Part shown: positions 56,106 to 64,000 of the stretch, piece by piece
Layout of the letters: each line of letters starts with the position of its first letter
How positions within the stretch are numbered: position 1 is the first letter of the stretch
Assembly: GCF_040656415.1 (NCBI RefSeq)
Contig: NZ_JBFAMC010000002.1
Location: forward strand, 434,001-498,000
Source of the DNA: Rhodococcus_F sp040656415
GTDB lineage: Bacteria; Actinomycetota; Actinomycetes; Mycobacteriales; Mycobacteriaceae
DNA length: 64,000 nt
Reading direction: 5' to 3'
Notes under the pieces: model-generated
The model's database searches: none
Seen by the model: only the letters and a program-made list of their open reading frames with translations
What the model was told of the DNA's origin: nothing
Program-made: the position numbers and the translations under genes

Positions 56106-58259
56106 GTGGCCCTGTATCGGAAGTATCGACCCGCAACCTTCGCCGAGGTGGTGGGGCAGGAGCATGTAACCGAACCGCTGAGTGCCGCACTAGACGCCGG
56201 ACGGATCAACCACGCCTACCTGTTCTCGGGCCCGCGCGGATGCGGTAAGACGTCATCGGCCCGCATCCTGGCGCGGTCACTCAACTGTGTCGAGGGTCCT
56301 ACTTCGACACCGTGTGGGCAGTGCCCGTCGTGTGTCGCGCTCGGTCCCGGTGGTGCGGGGAATCTCGATGTCACAGAACTCGACGCTGCCAGCCACGGTG
56401 GCGTCGAAGACACCCGTGAACTGCGCGACCGCGCTTTCTACGCGCCCGCCGACTCGCGGTACCGCGTGTTCATCGTGGATGAGGCGCATATGGTCAGCAC
56501 ACAGGGTTTCAACGCCCTACTGAAGATCGTCGAGGAACCGCCTGAGCACCTCATCTTCGTCTTCGCCACGACGGAACCGGACAAGGTGCTGCCTACCATC
56601 CGTTCGCGCACCCACCACTACCCATTCCGGCTGCTCACGCCATCGACCATGAGGGGTCTGCTCGAAAAGGTCTGTGATCAGGAGAGGGTGCCGGTTGCCG
56701 ACGAGGTGTATCCGCTGGTCATCCGAGCGGGGGGTGGTTCGCCACGTGACTCGTTGAGCATCCTCGATCAACTCCTGGCGGGTGCCGGGGACGCGGGTAT
56801 CACCTACCCCGGAGCGCTTTCATTGCTCGGTGTGACGGATGCGGCGCTCATCGACGACGCGGTCGATGCGCTCGCGGAGGGTAGCGGGGTTGCACTGTTC
56901 GGGACGGTCGACCGGATCATCGATGCGGGACACGATCCGCGCCGATTCGCGGTCGATCTGCTCGAGCGTCTGCGTGACCTGATCCTGATGCAAGCGGTTC
57001 CCGACGCCGCTGAGCGTGGCCTGGTCGACGCACCTGGTGACGCGCTGGAAAACATGCGCGCCCAGGTTCAGCGGATCGGTCCGGCCACTCTCACGCGGTA
57101 CGCCGAGGTGGTTCATGCCGGGCTGGGGGAGATGCGTGGGGCCACGGCCCCGCGGCTACTGCTCGAGGTGATGTGCGCCCGGATGCTGCTGCCTTCGGCT
57201 TCCGATGCCGAATCGGCAGTGTTGCAGCGACTCGAACGTGTCGAACGAGGACTCCCGGCGACGGGAGCGGCATCTGCGGTGGGTGCGGGCGAGCGTCCGG
57301 CAGCGTTGCCGGATCACGCACCTGGGGAGGTCACCGAACGCGCGCCGAAGTTCGAGAGGCCCTCGAAGCGGCGGGCTGCCGCGGCAACAGTTCCTCCTCC
57401 GCCCGAGCCAGTGCCCGAACCCATGCCCCGCCCCGAGCCGGAACCGAAGCCTGTTCCGGTTCCCGAGCCGGAACCGACGCCGCAGCCCGGGCCGACTCCG
57501 GGGCCCGTTCCCGAGCCGGAACCGACACCGCACCCGGTCTCGGAACCCGAACCGAATGTCGATCAGATTGCACCGCCTGCTTTGCAGTCACCCCAGGAAC
57601 CGGCACCGTCCGTAGGTGCCGAGCTGTCTGTGCTCCGGGAATCGTGGAATACGCTGCGTGAGAAGGTAGGCCAGCGAAACAAGATTCTTCCGGCGATGTT
57701 GTCGGCGGCGACGGTGCACGATGTCCAGGGGAGCCGTCTCGTCCTGGCACACCCGGTCCCCAACTTGGGTGCGCGCATAGCGTCGCCACACAATGCTCGG
57801 GTGATCGCCGAGGTGTTGTCCGAGATGTTCGGCGGCAATTGGGAAGTCGAGTATCAGGCCGACGCTTCGGCGGCTGCATCGCCGGCTGTCACGCGGGCTG
57901 CCGCTGCACCCACGAAGGCGGCCGCGGATACGCCGCGGTTCTCCCGGCGGAGTCGGGAGAACGCTGAGGGGAGCCCGCAGGAGCGCCCGAGTGCCGGTCC
58001 TGACGATTCGGTCCAGGGCCATCAATTGTCAGAACCTGACAATGATATTCCGCCGCCGGAGGCACCCGATTACCCCGACGATCCCGGGCCGGTGCTGGAA
58101 GAGGAGTCGGCGCCGCCGCCCGTGTCAACTTTCGAGGACGAGGAAGAAATGCTCGCCGAAGCTGCGGAACCCGGCGATCCGTCGGTCCGCCGCGACCCCG
58201 AAGACGTGGCATCCGAACTACTCAGGGACGTGCTCGGGGCTGAGAGGCTCGAAGGCTGA
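56106..58259 (+). CDS. dnaX: DNA polymerase III subunit gamma/tau
   Basis: A 717-residue clamp-loader subunit. The AAA+ core has Walker A GPRGCGKT (about 42-49), zinc cysteines around CGQCPSC, the DEAH box in VDEAHM and the arginine-finger region PTIRSRTHHYPFRL. Domain III follows up to about 370. The middle is a long PEPxPxPEP repeat, and the end contains LRESWNTLREKVGQRNKILP and an RLEG finish, as in actinobacterial tau. The start is the GTG at 56106. In relatives it follows ffs and the aminotransferase; here they are 20 kb apart. Confidence 0.94.
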   Translation: MALYRKYRPATFAEVVGQEHVTEPLSAALDAGRINHAYLFSGPRGCGKTSSARILARSLNCVEGPTSTPCGQCPSCVALGPGGAGNLDVTELDAASHGGVEDTRELRDRAFYAPADSRYRVFIVDEAHMVSTQGFNALLKIVEEPPEHLIFVFATTEPDKVLPTIRSRTHHYPFRLLTPSTMRGLLEKVCDQERVPVADEVYPLVIRAGGGSPRDSLSILDQLLAGAGDAGITYPGALSLLGVTDAALIDDAVDALAEGSGVALFGTVDRIIDAGHDPRRFAVDLLERLRDLILMQAVPDAAERGLVDAPGDALENMRAQVQRIGPATLTRYAEVVHAGLGEMRGATAPRLLLEVMCARMLLPSASDAESAVLQRLERVERGLPATGAASAVGAGERPAALPDHAPGEVTERAPKFERPSKRRAAAATVPPPPEPVPEPMPRPEPEPKPVPVPEPEPTPQPGPTPGPVPEPEPTPHPVSEPEPNVDQIAPPALQSPQEPAPSVGAELSVLRESWNTLREKVGQRNKILPAMLSAATVHDVQGSRLVLAHPVPNLGARIASPHNARVIAEVLSEMFGGNWEVEYQADASAAASPAVTRAAAAPTKAAADTPRFSRRSRENAEGSPQERPSAGPDDSVQGHQLSEPDNDIPPPEAPDYPDDPGPVLEEESAPPPVSTFEDEEEMLAEAAEPGDPSVRRDPEDVASELLRDVLGAERLEG

Positions 58260-58394
58260 CACCGGCTGTGTCGAGTCGGAGTACTTTGCCAAAGTCTTAC
58301 TCCATGTCGTAGTTTCCTTTATCTGCGGTATAACCTCTGAACCCTGCGTAACAGCAAAATGCTGCTCGCCACACCGCATGACAGAGGGAGATCC

Positions 58395-60047
58395 ATGTTC
58401 GACCGCGCGAACCGAGCTGCTCCGGCTCGGGGGAGTTCACACGTCTCACGCCGCCGATTCCTTGCAGGCGCTGGTCTTACGGCGGGAGCAGTCATGCTCT
58501 CGTCGACGACGACAGCGGCCTCGGCCTCCCCGCGCCGCGCTCTCGCGGATGGCGACCGGGTGCCTGCCCTCATCATCGGCAGCGGCTACGGCGGCGCCGT
58601 CACCGCACTGCGGCTGACGCAGGCAGGCATTCCCACGCAGATCGTCGAGATGGGGCGTAGCTGGGACACCCCCGGTCCTGACGGCAGGATCTTCAGCGGG
58701 ATGGCCATCCCCGACAAGCGTTCGACGTGGTTGTCCGACATGTCGGATCCGCCGGTCAACAACATCATGGGCATCAACTTCAGGATGCCCATCGAGAGGT
58801 ACACCGGTGTCCTCGACGGCGAGCGCTTCTCCGAAATCAAGGTCTACCAAGGTCGCGGTGTCGGTGGCGGCTCGCTCGTCAACGGGGGCATGGCCGTCAC
58901 CCCGAAGCGCAACTTCTTCGAGGAGATTCTGCCGTCTGTCAACTCGGACGAGATGTACAACAAGTACTTCCCGCGCGCGAACGCCAGCCTGGGTGTCACC
59001 AACATCGACCCCGAGTGGTTCGAAACCACGCCGTGGTATCAGTACGCACGTTCCGGTCGCAGGAGTGCACACGACTCCGGATTCTCAACGGTCTACATAC
59101 CCAACGTGTACGACTTCGAGTACATGAAGAGGGAGGCTGCGGGCGAGGTAGCGAGGTCCGCGCTCGGCGGTGAGGTCATTTACGGCAACAACGCCGGCAA
59201 GAAGTCGCTCGACAAGACGTATCTTGCGCAGGCTGCCGCCACCGGCAATCTGTCGATCACCACGCTGCACCGGGTCACCAAGGTCGAGCCCGCCCCGGGC
59301 GCCGGCTACAACGTGACGATGGAGCAGATCGACGAACGAGGCAACGTCATCGCCACCAAGGTCGTTGCCGCCGATCGGGTGTTCTTCGCGGCAGGCAGCG
59401 TCGGCACCAGCAAGCTGCTCGTGTCGATGAAGGCGCAGGGGCACCTGCCGAACCTGTCGTCGCAGGTCGGTGAGGGCTGGGGCAACAACGGCAACATCAT
59501 GCTGGCCCGCGCAAACCACGTGTGGGATCCCCTCGGTTTCAATCAGTCCGGGATTCCGACGCTCGGCATCGACAACTGGGACGACCCGGCCGCGCCGGTC
59601 TTCGCCGAGATCGCCCCCCTGCCCTCGGGGATCGAGACCTTCATCGCCATGTACTTGGCGATCGCGAAGAACCCCGAACGTGGTCGTTTCCAGTTCAATC
59701 CGAGCACCGGCCAGGTCGATCTCTCCTGGACTCGCTCTCAGAACCAAATCGGTATCGACATGGCGAGGGCGGTCTTCGACAAGATCAACCGGAAGGAAGG
59801 CACCGGCTACCGGACGGATCTGTTCGGTGTGTTCAAGGAGTTCGGCGACGACTTCACGTACCACCCGCTGGGCGGCGTCCTGCTGAACTCGGCCACCGAC
59901 AACTACGGACGTCTTCCCGAATACCCCGGTCTGTACGTCGTCGACGGTTCTCTCGTCCCCGGCAACGTCGGTGTCAACCCGTTCGTGACCATCACGGCGC
60001 TGGCAGAACGGAACGTGGAGAAGATCATCTCTACCGATCTCGCCTAG
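58395..60047 (+). CDS. Secreted cholesterol oxidase (GMC type), copy 1
   Basis: A 550-residue exported FAD enzyme that oxidises cholesterol to cholest-4-en-3-one. A twin-arginine signal (SRRRFLAGAGLTAGAVML) starts near residue 18. The FAD-binding motif is GSGYGG at about 62-67, after VPALI. The FAD-attachment segment VYQGRGVGGGSLVNGGMAVT and the closing VDGSLVPGNVGVNPFVTITA fit class I cholesterol oxidases. The ATG at 58395 has GAGGGAG upstream. A near twin follows in tandem; the hairpin after this gene is also repeated. Confidence 0.92.
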   Translation: MFDRANRAAPARGSSHVSRRRFLAGAGLTAGAVMLSSTTTAASASPRRALADGDRVPALIIGSGYGGAVTALRLTQAGIPTQIVEMGRSWDTPGPDGRIFSGMAIPDKRSTWLSDMSDPPVNNIMGINFRMPIERYTGVLDGERFSEIKVYQGRGVGGGSLVNGGMAVTPKRNFFEEILPSVNSDEMYNKYFPRANASLGVTNIDPEWFETTPWYQYARSGRRSAHDSGFSTVYIPNVYDFEYMKREAAGEVARSALGGEVIYGNNAGKKSLDKTYLAQAAATGNLSITTLHRVTKVEPAPGAGYNVTMEQIDERGNVIATKVVAADRVFFAAGSVGTSKLLVSMKAQGHLPNLSSQVGEGWGNNGNIMLARANHVWDPLGFNQSGIPTLGIDNWDDPAAPVFAEIAPLPSGIETFIAMYLAIAKNPERGRFQFNPSTGQVDLSWTRSQNQIGIDMARAVFDKINRKEGTGYRTDLFGVFKEFGDDFTYHPLGGVLLNSATDNYGRLPEYPGLYVVDGSLVPGNVGVNPFVTITALAERNVEKIISTDLA

Positions 60048-60055
60048 AACTGGTC

Positions 60056-60108
60056 GCGGCCCGTGTTCCGTCGATGAGCTCCCGCAGCATCGACGAAACA
60101 CGGGCCGC
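60056..60108 (+). terminator. Terminator hairpin after cholesterol oxidase copy 1
   Basis: GCGGCCCGTGTT pairs with AACACGGGCCGC, extended by CGTCGATG/CATCGACG across one mismatch. It begins nine bases after the stop codon. A shorter relative follows copy 2 at 61955-61997. Confidence 0.78.
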
Positions 60109-60288
60109 TTCGGTTACGTTCGGCGACAGCCGAACACCGAGCTGTCATCAGGTCAGGCGTTTGACGAGATGTGATGTGATGCGCCAATTTCTCGGTATCG
60201 CCTCCTGATCGCTTCTGTCGACGGTATAACCCGGGGAGCTTTCGTAGCAGCAACAAGCTGCTTGCCCGACCACCGACAGAGGAGATCC

Positions 60289-61941
60289 ATGTTCGACCGC
60301 GCGAACCGAGCTGCTCCGGCTCGGGGGTTTTCACACGTCTCACGCCGCCGATTCCTTGCAGGCGCTGGTCTTACGGCGGGAGCAGTCATGCTCTCGTCGA
60401 CGACGACAGCGGCTTCGGCCTCCCCGCGCCGCGCTCTCGCGGATGGCGATCGGGTGCCTGCCCTCGTCATCGGCAGTGGCTACGGCGGCGCCGTCGCCGC
60501 ACTGCGGCTGACGCAGGCAGGCATTCCCACGCAGATCGTCGAGATGGGGCGTAGTTGGGACACGCCCGGTCCTGACGGAACGATTTTCAGCGAGATGGTC
60601 AGTCCCGACAAGCGTTCGACGTGGTTGGCCGACTCGACGGATCCGCCGGTCAGCAACTTCATCGGCTTCAGCATCAAGAGGCCCGTCGACAGGTACGTCG
60701 GTGTCCTCGACGCCGAGTACTTCTCCGGGATCAAGGTCTATCAGGGGCGTGGCGTCGGCGGTGGCTCGCTCGTCAACGGTGGCATGGCCGTTACCCCGAA
60801 GCGCAACTTCTTCGAGGAGATCCTGCCGTCGGTCGACTCGAACGCGATGTACAACACATACTTCCCGCGCGCAAACGCCGCTCTCGGTGTCAACGACATC
60901 GACAAGGAGTGGTTCGAGTCGACGGAGTGGTACAAGTTCGCGCGGACCGGGCGGAAGACCGCTGAACGATCCGGATTCTCAACGGCTTTCGTACCCAACG
61001 TGTACGACTTCGAGTACATGAAGAGGGAGGCCGAGGGTGAGGTTACGAAGTCCGCGCTCGGCGGTGAGGTCATTTACGGCAACAACGCCGGCAAGAAGTC
61101 GCTCGACAAGACCTACCTCGCGCAGGCTGCGGCCACCGGCAAGCTGACGATCACCAGCCTTCATCGGGTCACCAAGGTCGAGCCTGCCTCGGGCTCCGGC
61201 TACAACGTGACGATGGAGCAGATCGACGAAGAAGGCAAGATCGTCGACACCAAGGTCGTTGCCGCCGATCGGGTGTTCTTCGCCGCAGGCAGTGTCGGCA
61301 CCAGCAAGCTGCTCGTGTCGATGAAGGCACAGGGGCACCTGCCGAACCTGTCGTCGCAGGTCGGTGAGGGCTGGGGCAACAACGGCAACATCATGCTCGG
61401 CCGGGCGAACCACATGTGGCACTCCACCGGGTCCAAGCAGTCCACGATCCCGACTCTCGGCATCGACAACTGGGACGACCCGGCCGCGCCGATCTTCGCC
61501 GAGATCGCCCCGCTGCCCGCAGGACTCGAGACCTATGTGAGCCTGTACCTGGCGATCACGAAGAACCCCGAACGTGCTCGCTTCCAGTTCAATTCGAGCA
61601 CCGGCAAGGTCGATCTGTCTTGGACCGTCTCTCAGAACCAGCCGGGCATCGACATGGCGAGGGCAGTCTTCGACAAGATCAACCGGAGGGAAGGCACGAT
61701 ATACCGGACGGATCTGTTCGGTGTGTACAAGAAATTCGGTGACGACTTCACGTACCACCCGCTGGGCGGCGTCCTGCTGAACTCGGCCACCGACAACTAC
61801 GGACGTCTTCCCGAATACCCCGGCCTGTACGTCGTCGACGGTTCTCTCGTCCCCGGCAACGTCGGTGTCAACCCGTTCGTGACCATCACCGCGCTGGCCG
61901 AACGGAACATGGAGAAGATCATCTCTACCGATCTCGCTTAG
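60289..61941 (+). CDS. Secreted cholesterol oxidase (GMC type), copy 2
   Basis: A 550-residue paralog of copy 1, same length, same Tat signal and same FAD motifs (GSGYGG, GRGVGGGSLVNGGMA). The first 90 or so codons and the last 100 or so codons are nearly identical to copy 1, while the middle has diverged (for example SNFIGFSIKRPVDRYVGVLD against NNIMGINFRMPIERYTGVLD). The substrate may therefore differ slightly: the changed region lies in the substrate domain. The ATG at 60289 has GAGGAG upstream. It has its own promoter region and terminator. Confidence 0.92.
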   Translation: MFDRANRAAPARGFSHVSRRRFLAGAGLTAGAVMLSSTTTAASASPRRALADGDRVPALVIGSGYGGAVAALRLTQAGIPTQIVEMGRSWDTPGPDGTIFSEMVSPDKRSTWLADSTDPPVSNFIGFSIKRPVDRYVGVLDAEYFSGIKVYQGRGVGGGSLVNGGMAVTPKRNFFEEILPSVDSNAMYNTYFPRANAALGVNDIDKEWFESTEWYKFARTGRKTAERSGFSTAFVPNVYDFEYMKREAEGEVTKSALGGEVIYGNNAGKKSLDKTYLAQAAATGKLTITSLHRVTKVEPASGSGYNVTMEQIDEEGKIVDTKVVAADRVFFAAGSVGTSKLLVSMKAQGHLPNLSSQVGEGWGNNGNIMLGRANHMWHSTGSKQSTIPTLGIDNWDDPAAPIFAEIAPLPAGLETYVSLYLAITKNPERARFQFNSSTGKVDLSWTVSQNQPGIDMARAVFDKINRREGTIYRTDLFGVYKKFGDDFTYHPLGGVLLNSATDNYGRLPEYPGLYVVDGSLVPGNVGVNPFVTITALAERNMEKIISTDLA

Positions 61942-61954
61942 AGCTGGTCGCGGC

Positions 61955-61997
61955 CCGTGTTCCGTCGATCAACTCCTGCAGCATCGACGGAACACGG
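61955..61997 (+). terminator. Terminator hairpin after cholesterol oxidase copy 2
   Basis: CCGTGTTCCGTCGAT pairs perfectly over 15 bases with ATCGACGGAACACGG. It is homologous to the hairpin after copy 1, showing that the duplicated unit includes the terminator. Confidence 0.8.
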
Positions 61998-62023
61998 ACC
62001 TCATCAATGACGTTCAGCGACAG

Positions 62024-62467
62024 TCAGAACACGGGGGTGATCGTGGCCACGATGCGGTCGATCGCGCCGTTCTCCAGATCGAAAGTCTCGTCGATCTCGA
62101 CGGTCATCAGTCGCAGGTCTCCGATTCCCGCGTCCAGAAGGTAGACGGTGTGGACGGTGTCGCCGGTTTCGGTCATGGTCAGGTCACGCACGCCTTGGAT
62201 CACCCGGTACTGGATGCCGTGGTTCAGGTCGTCCGTCAATTGCTGGCCGTTGAACCCCGTCTGGAATCCGGCCTCGACGCGCGTGGCATCGGGTGTGAAT
62301 CGAACGTCGCTCGCGTCGTGGCTTACGAGGGCGTCGATATAAGCGCGGACCACCGCTTCGTTGGGGCTGTCGGCCGGATTCGGTGCGGCCGAAGCTGCAG
62401 CAGGGAAAGCGACCGCTGCGGCTGTCACGGCAAGCAGGGACATGGTCGACATCTTGGCAATTCGCAT
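62024..62467 (-). CDS. Secreted NTF2-like (DUF8021-type) protein
   Basis: A 147-residue exported protein. The ATG at 62467 gives a signal peptide RIAKMSTMSLLAVTAAAVAF, then PAAASA. The mature domain starts VVRAYIDALVSHDASDVRFT with TPDATRVEAG, then MTETGDTVHTVYLLDAG and a final LENGAIDRIVATITPVF, the pattern of small NTF2-like folds such as DUF8021. Such proteins may bind hydrophobic molecules; proximity to cholesterol oxidases hints at a steroid link but nothing more. The longer frame upstream of 62467 has no signal-like features. Confidence 0.75.
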   Translation of the reverse strand: MRIAKMSTMSLLAVTAAAVAFPAAASAAPNPADSPNEAVVRAYIDALVSHDASDVRFTPDATRVEAGFQTGFNGQQLTDDLNHGIQYRVIQGVRDLTMTETGDTVHTVYLLDAGIGDLRLMTVEIDETFDLENGAIDRIVATITPVF

Positions 62468-62770
62468 GCCGCATCGTAGCTGAAACGTGTTCCCATCTCG
62501 GCGCGACGGGGTCCGAGCTGTGTCCCGCAATACATATCGCACTGTGCCGGTTCGATCTGCTCAGGGCGTCGAACCTCAGGACGTCGAACACTGCGCCGCA
62601 ACAATGTGGTGGCGGCAGGCTGGGTGATCAGCTCGGTCACGATCGACGATCGCTTCGGTCCTTCCCCTCGCTCTGCAACGCGTTCTAAGGTTGAGAGCTG
62701 GGATATGCCCCGTGCAAAGTGCCCGTGTGCACGGTCGGCGTCGAAGCAGATAAGGAAGGAACACCCTACA
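62468..62770. other. Intergenic stretch between divergent genes
   Basis: About 300 bp between the NTF2-like gene and the thiolase gene. I see no coding sequence or clear operator. It probably holds the two divergent promoters. Confidence 0.45.
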
Positions 62771-63985
62771 GTGACCACAGAGGCATTCATTTATGAAGCC
62801 ATCCGCACCCCGCGTGGCCGCGGAAAGAAGACCGGTTCGCTGCATTCGGTCAAGCCGATATCGCTGGTCACCGGCCTGATTGACGAGCTTCGTGCGCGGT
62901 TCCCCGATCTTGACGAAGACCGCATCTCTGATGTGGTCCTCGGCGTCGTCACCCCAGTCGGCGACCAAGGAATGGATATCGCACGCATTGTCGTCAACGA
63001 CGCCGGCCTGCCCGACACCGTCGGCGGCGTCCAGCTGAACCGTTTTTGCGCGTCCGGCCTGGAGGCCATCAACACCGCCGCGCAGAAAGTGCGCTCCGGC
63101 TGGGACGAATTGGTCATCGCCGGTGGCGTCGAGTCGATGTCCCGGGTGCCGATGGGATCCGATGGTGGAGCGTGGGCACTCGACCCGGCCACCAACTACG
63201 ACAACTACTTCGTTCCGCAGGGTGTGGGCGCCGATCTGATCGCCACGATCGAAGGCTTCTCCCGCGAGGACGTCGACGCGTACGCCGTCCGTTCGCAGGA
63301 TCTGGCCGCGAAGGCATGGACGGGCGGGTACTTCGCCAAGTCCGTCGTGCCGGTCAAGGACATCAACGGCCTGACCATCTTGGACCAGGACGAGCACATG
63401 CGTCCCGGTACCACCCTCGAGAGCCTCGCGGGTCTCACCCCGTCCTTCGCCGGTGTCGGTGAGATGGGTGGCTTCGACGCAGTGTCACTACAGAAGTACC
63501 ACTGGGTCGAAAAGATCAACCACGTCCATCACGGTGGCAACAGTTCCGGCATCGTCGACGGCGCCGCACTCGTGCTCGTCGGTTCGGAACAGGCCGGCAA
63601 GGACATGAACCTGGCCCCGCGTGCCCGTGTCGTCGCTACCGCTACCTCTGGCGCGGACTCCACGATCATGCTGACCGGGCCGACGCCCGCGTCGAAGAAG
63701 GTTCTCGCGACCGCCGGCCTGACCCTCGACGATATGGACCTGGTCGAGATCAACGAGGCGTTCGCGTCTGTGGTGCTCAAGTTCCAGAAGGATCTCGACA
63801 TCCCCGACGAGAAGCTCAACGTCAACGGCGGAGCCATCGCGATGGGCCACCCGCTCGGTGCCACGGGCGCCATGATCACCGGCACGGTGCTTGACGAACT
63901 CGAGCGCCGGAATGGCCGGTACGCCCTCATCACCTTGTGCATCGGCGGCGGAATGGGTGTCGCCACCATCATCGAGCGCGTCTGA
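62771..63985 (+). CDS. Acetyl-CoA C-acyltransferase (thiolase)
   Basis: A 404-residue thiolase. The nucleophile Cys is C93 in NRFCASGLEA, the catalytic His is about 360 in GHPLGATGA, and the second catalytic Cys is about 390 in CIGGGMG; EINEAFA is the usual segment before them. The GTG at 62771 is preceded by GGAAGGAA. It could be degradative (FadA-type, releasing acetyl-CoA in beta-oxidation) or biosynthetic. The cholesterol oxidases nearby make a catabolic role plausible but do not prove it. The gene ends just before the end of the window, so any downstream operon partners are unseen. Confidence 0.92.
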   Translation: MTTEAFIYEAIRTPRGRGKKTGSLHSVKPISLVTGLIDELRARFPDLDEDRISDVVLGVVTPVGDQGMDIARIVVNDAGLPDTVGGVQLNRFCASGLEAINTAAQKVRSGWDELVIAGGVESMSRVPMGSDGGAWALDPATNYDNYFVPQGVGADLIATIEGFSREDVDAYAVRSQDLAAKAWTGGYFAKSVVPVKDINGLTILDQDEHMRPGTTLESLAGLTPSFAGVGEMGGFDAVSLQKYHWVEKINHVHHGGNSSGIVDGAALVLVGSEQAGKDMNLAPRARVVATATSGADSTIMLTGPTPASKKVLATAGLTLDDMDLVEINEAFASVVLKFQKDLDIPDEKLNVNGGAIAMGHPLGATGAMITGTVLDELERRNGRYALITLCIGGGMGVATIIERV

Positions 63986-64000
63986 CGCAGCGTCCGTCCA

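Noticed and set aside
57400..57560. Repeat-rich stretch in dnaX
   Set aside because: It encodes the proline/glutamate linker of tau and is not a separate repeat element.

Overview
The window looks like chromosomal DNA of a mycolic-acid actinomycete, most likely a Rhodococcus. The evidence is the high G+C codon use with many GTG starts and the Ala-rich signal peptides. Several gene arrangements also match those remembered from Mycobacterium/Rhodococcus: tyrA divergent from a TIGR03941-like gene plus tadA; tRNA-Ser, SRP RNA and an Rv3722c-like aminotransferase; dnaX; paired half-size ABC exporters; and secreted cholesterol oxidases. The species cannot be fixed from this sequence alone.

Left part (0-9.2 kb): a methyltransferase, an orphan DNA cytosine methyltransferase with its Vsr mismatch endonuclease, a glycolipid-binding-type protein, tyrA, the TIGR03941-like gene, tadA, a small secreted protein and a large P-type cation ATPase.

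Integration hot spot (9.5-13.6 kb): tRNA-Ser(CGA) carries an attL-like end that is repeated perfectly (33 bp) at 13.2 kb. Between the copies lies a wrecked prophage: a capsid gene with an internal deletion, an HNH fragment, a duplicated small phage-type gene and a secreted-protein gene. Beyond the second att copy is the carboxyl end of a tyrosine integrase that has lost its catalytic core, which suggests two stacked elements.

Middle (13.6-35.9 kb): a K+ channel, a YceI protein, an IclR regulator, two paralogous methyltransferases, a TetR-MMPL pair, a heterodimeric ABC exporter, and a run of queuosine-related genes (tgt, a YhhQ-type transporter and gluQRS, with two membrane proteins between them). 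A TetR gene lies upstream of gluQRS. Then come a lipoprotein, a YVTN beta-propeller, tRNA-Ser(GGA), a DUF3558-type lipoprotein, the SRP RNA (ffs) and the aminotransferase.

Right part (35.9-64 kb): two large formylglycine-type sulfatases, one with an N-terminal DUF1269 domain, surround small membrane proteins and a thioesterase. A HhH-GPD repair gene is followed by a roughly 9.4 kb TerD/TerB region. This region is bounded by a 20-bp direct repeat that lies inside the 3' end of the repair gene, and a displaced second copy of that 3' end sits beside the ammonium transporter. It therefore looks like an island inserted into the end of a protein-coding gene. After amt and dnaX come two tandem Tat-exported cholesterol oxidases, a small secreted NTF2-like protein and a thiolase.

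Most promising for follow-up: the Ter island and its possible gene-end integration site, the stacked tRNA-Ser elements with a possible attP arm, the queuosine cluster, the DUF1269-sulfatase fusion, and a Gly/Ser/Leu-rich carboxyl tail shared by otherwise unrelated secreted proteins.
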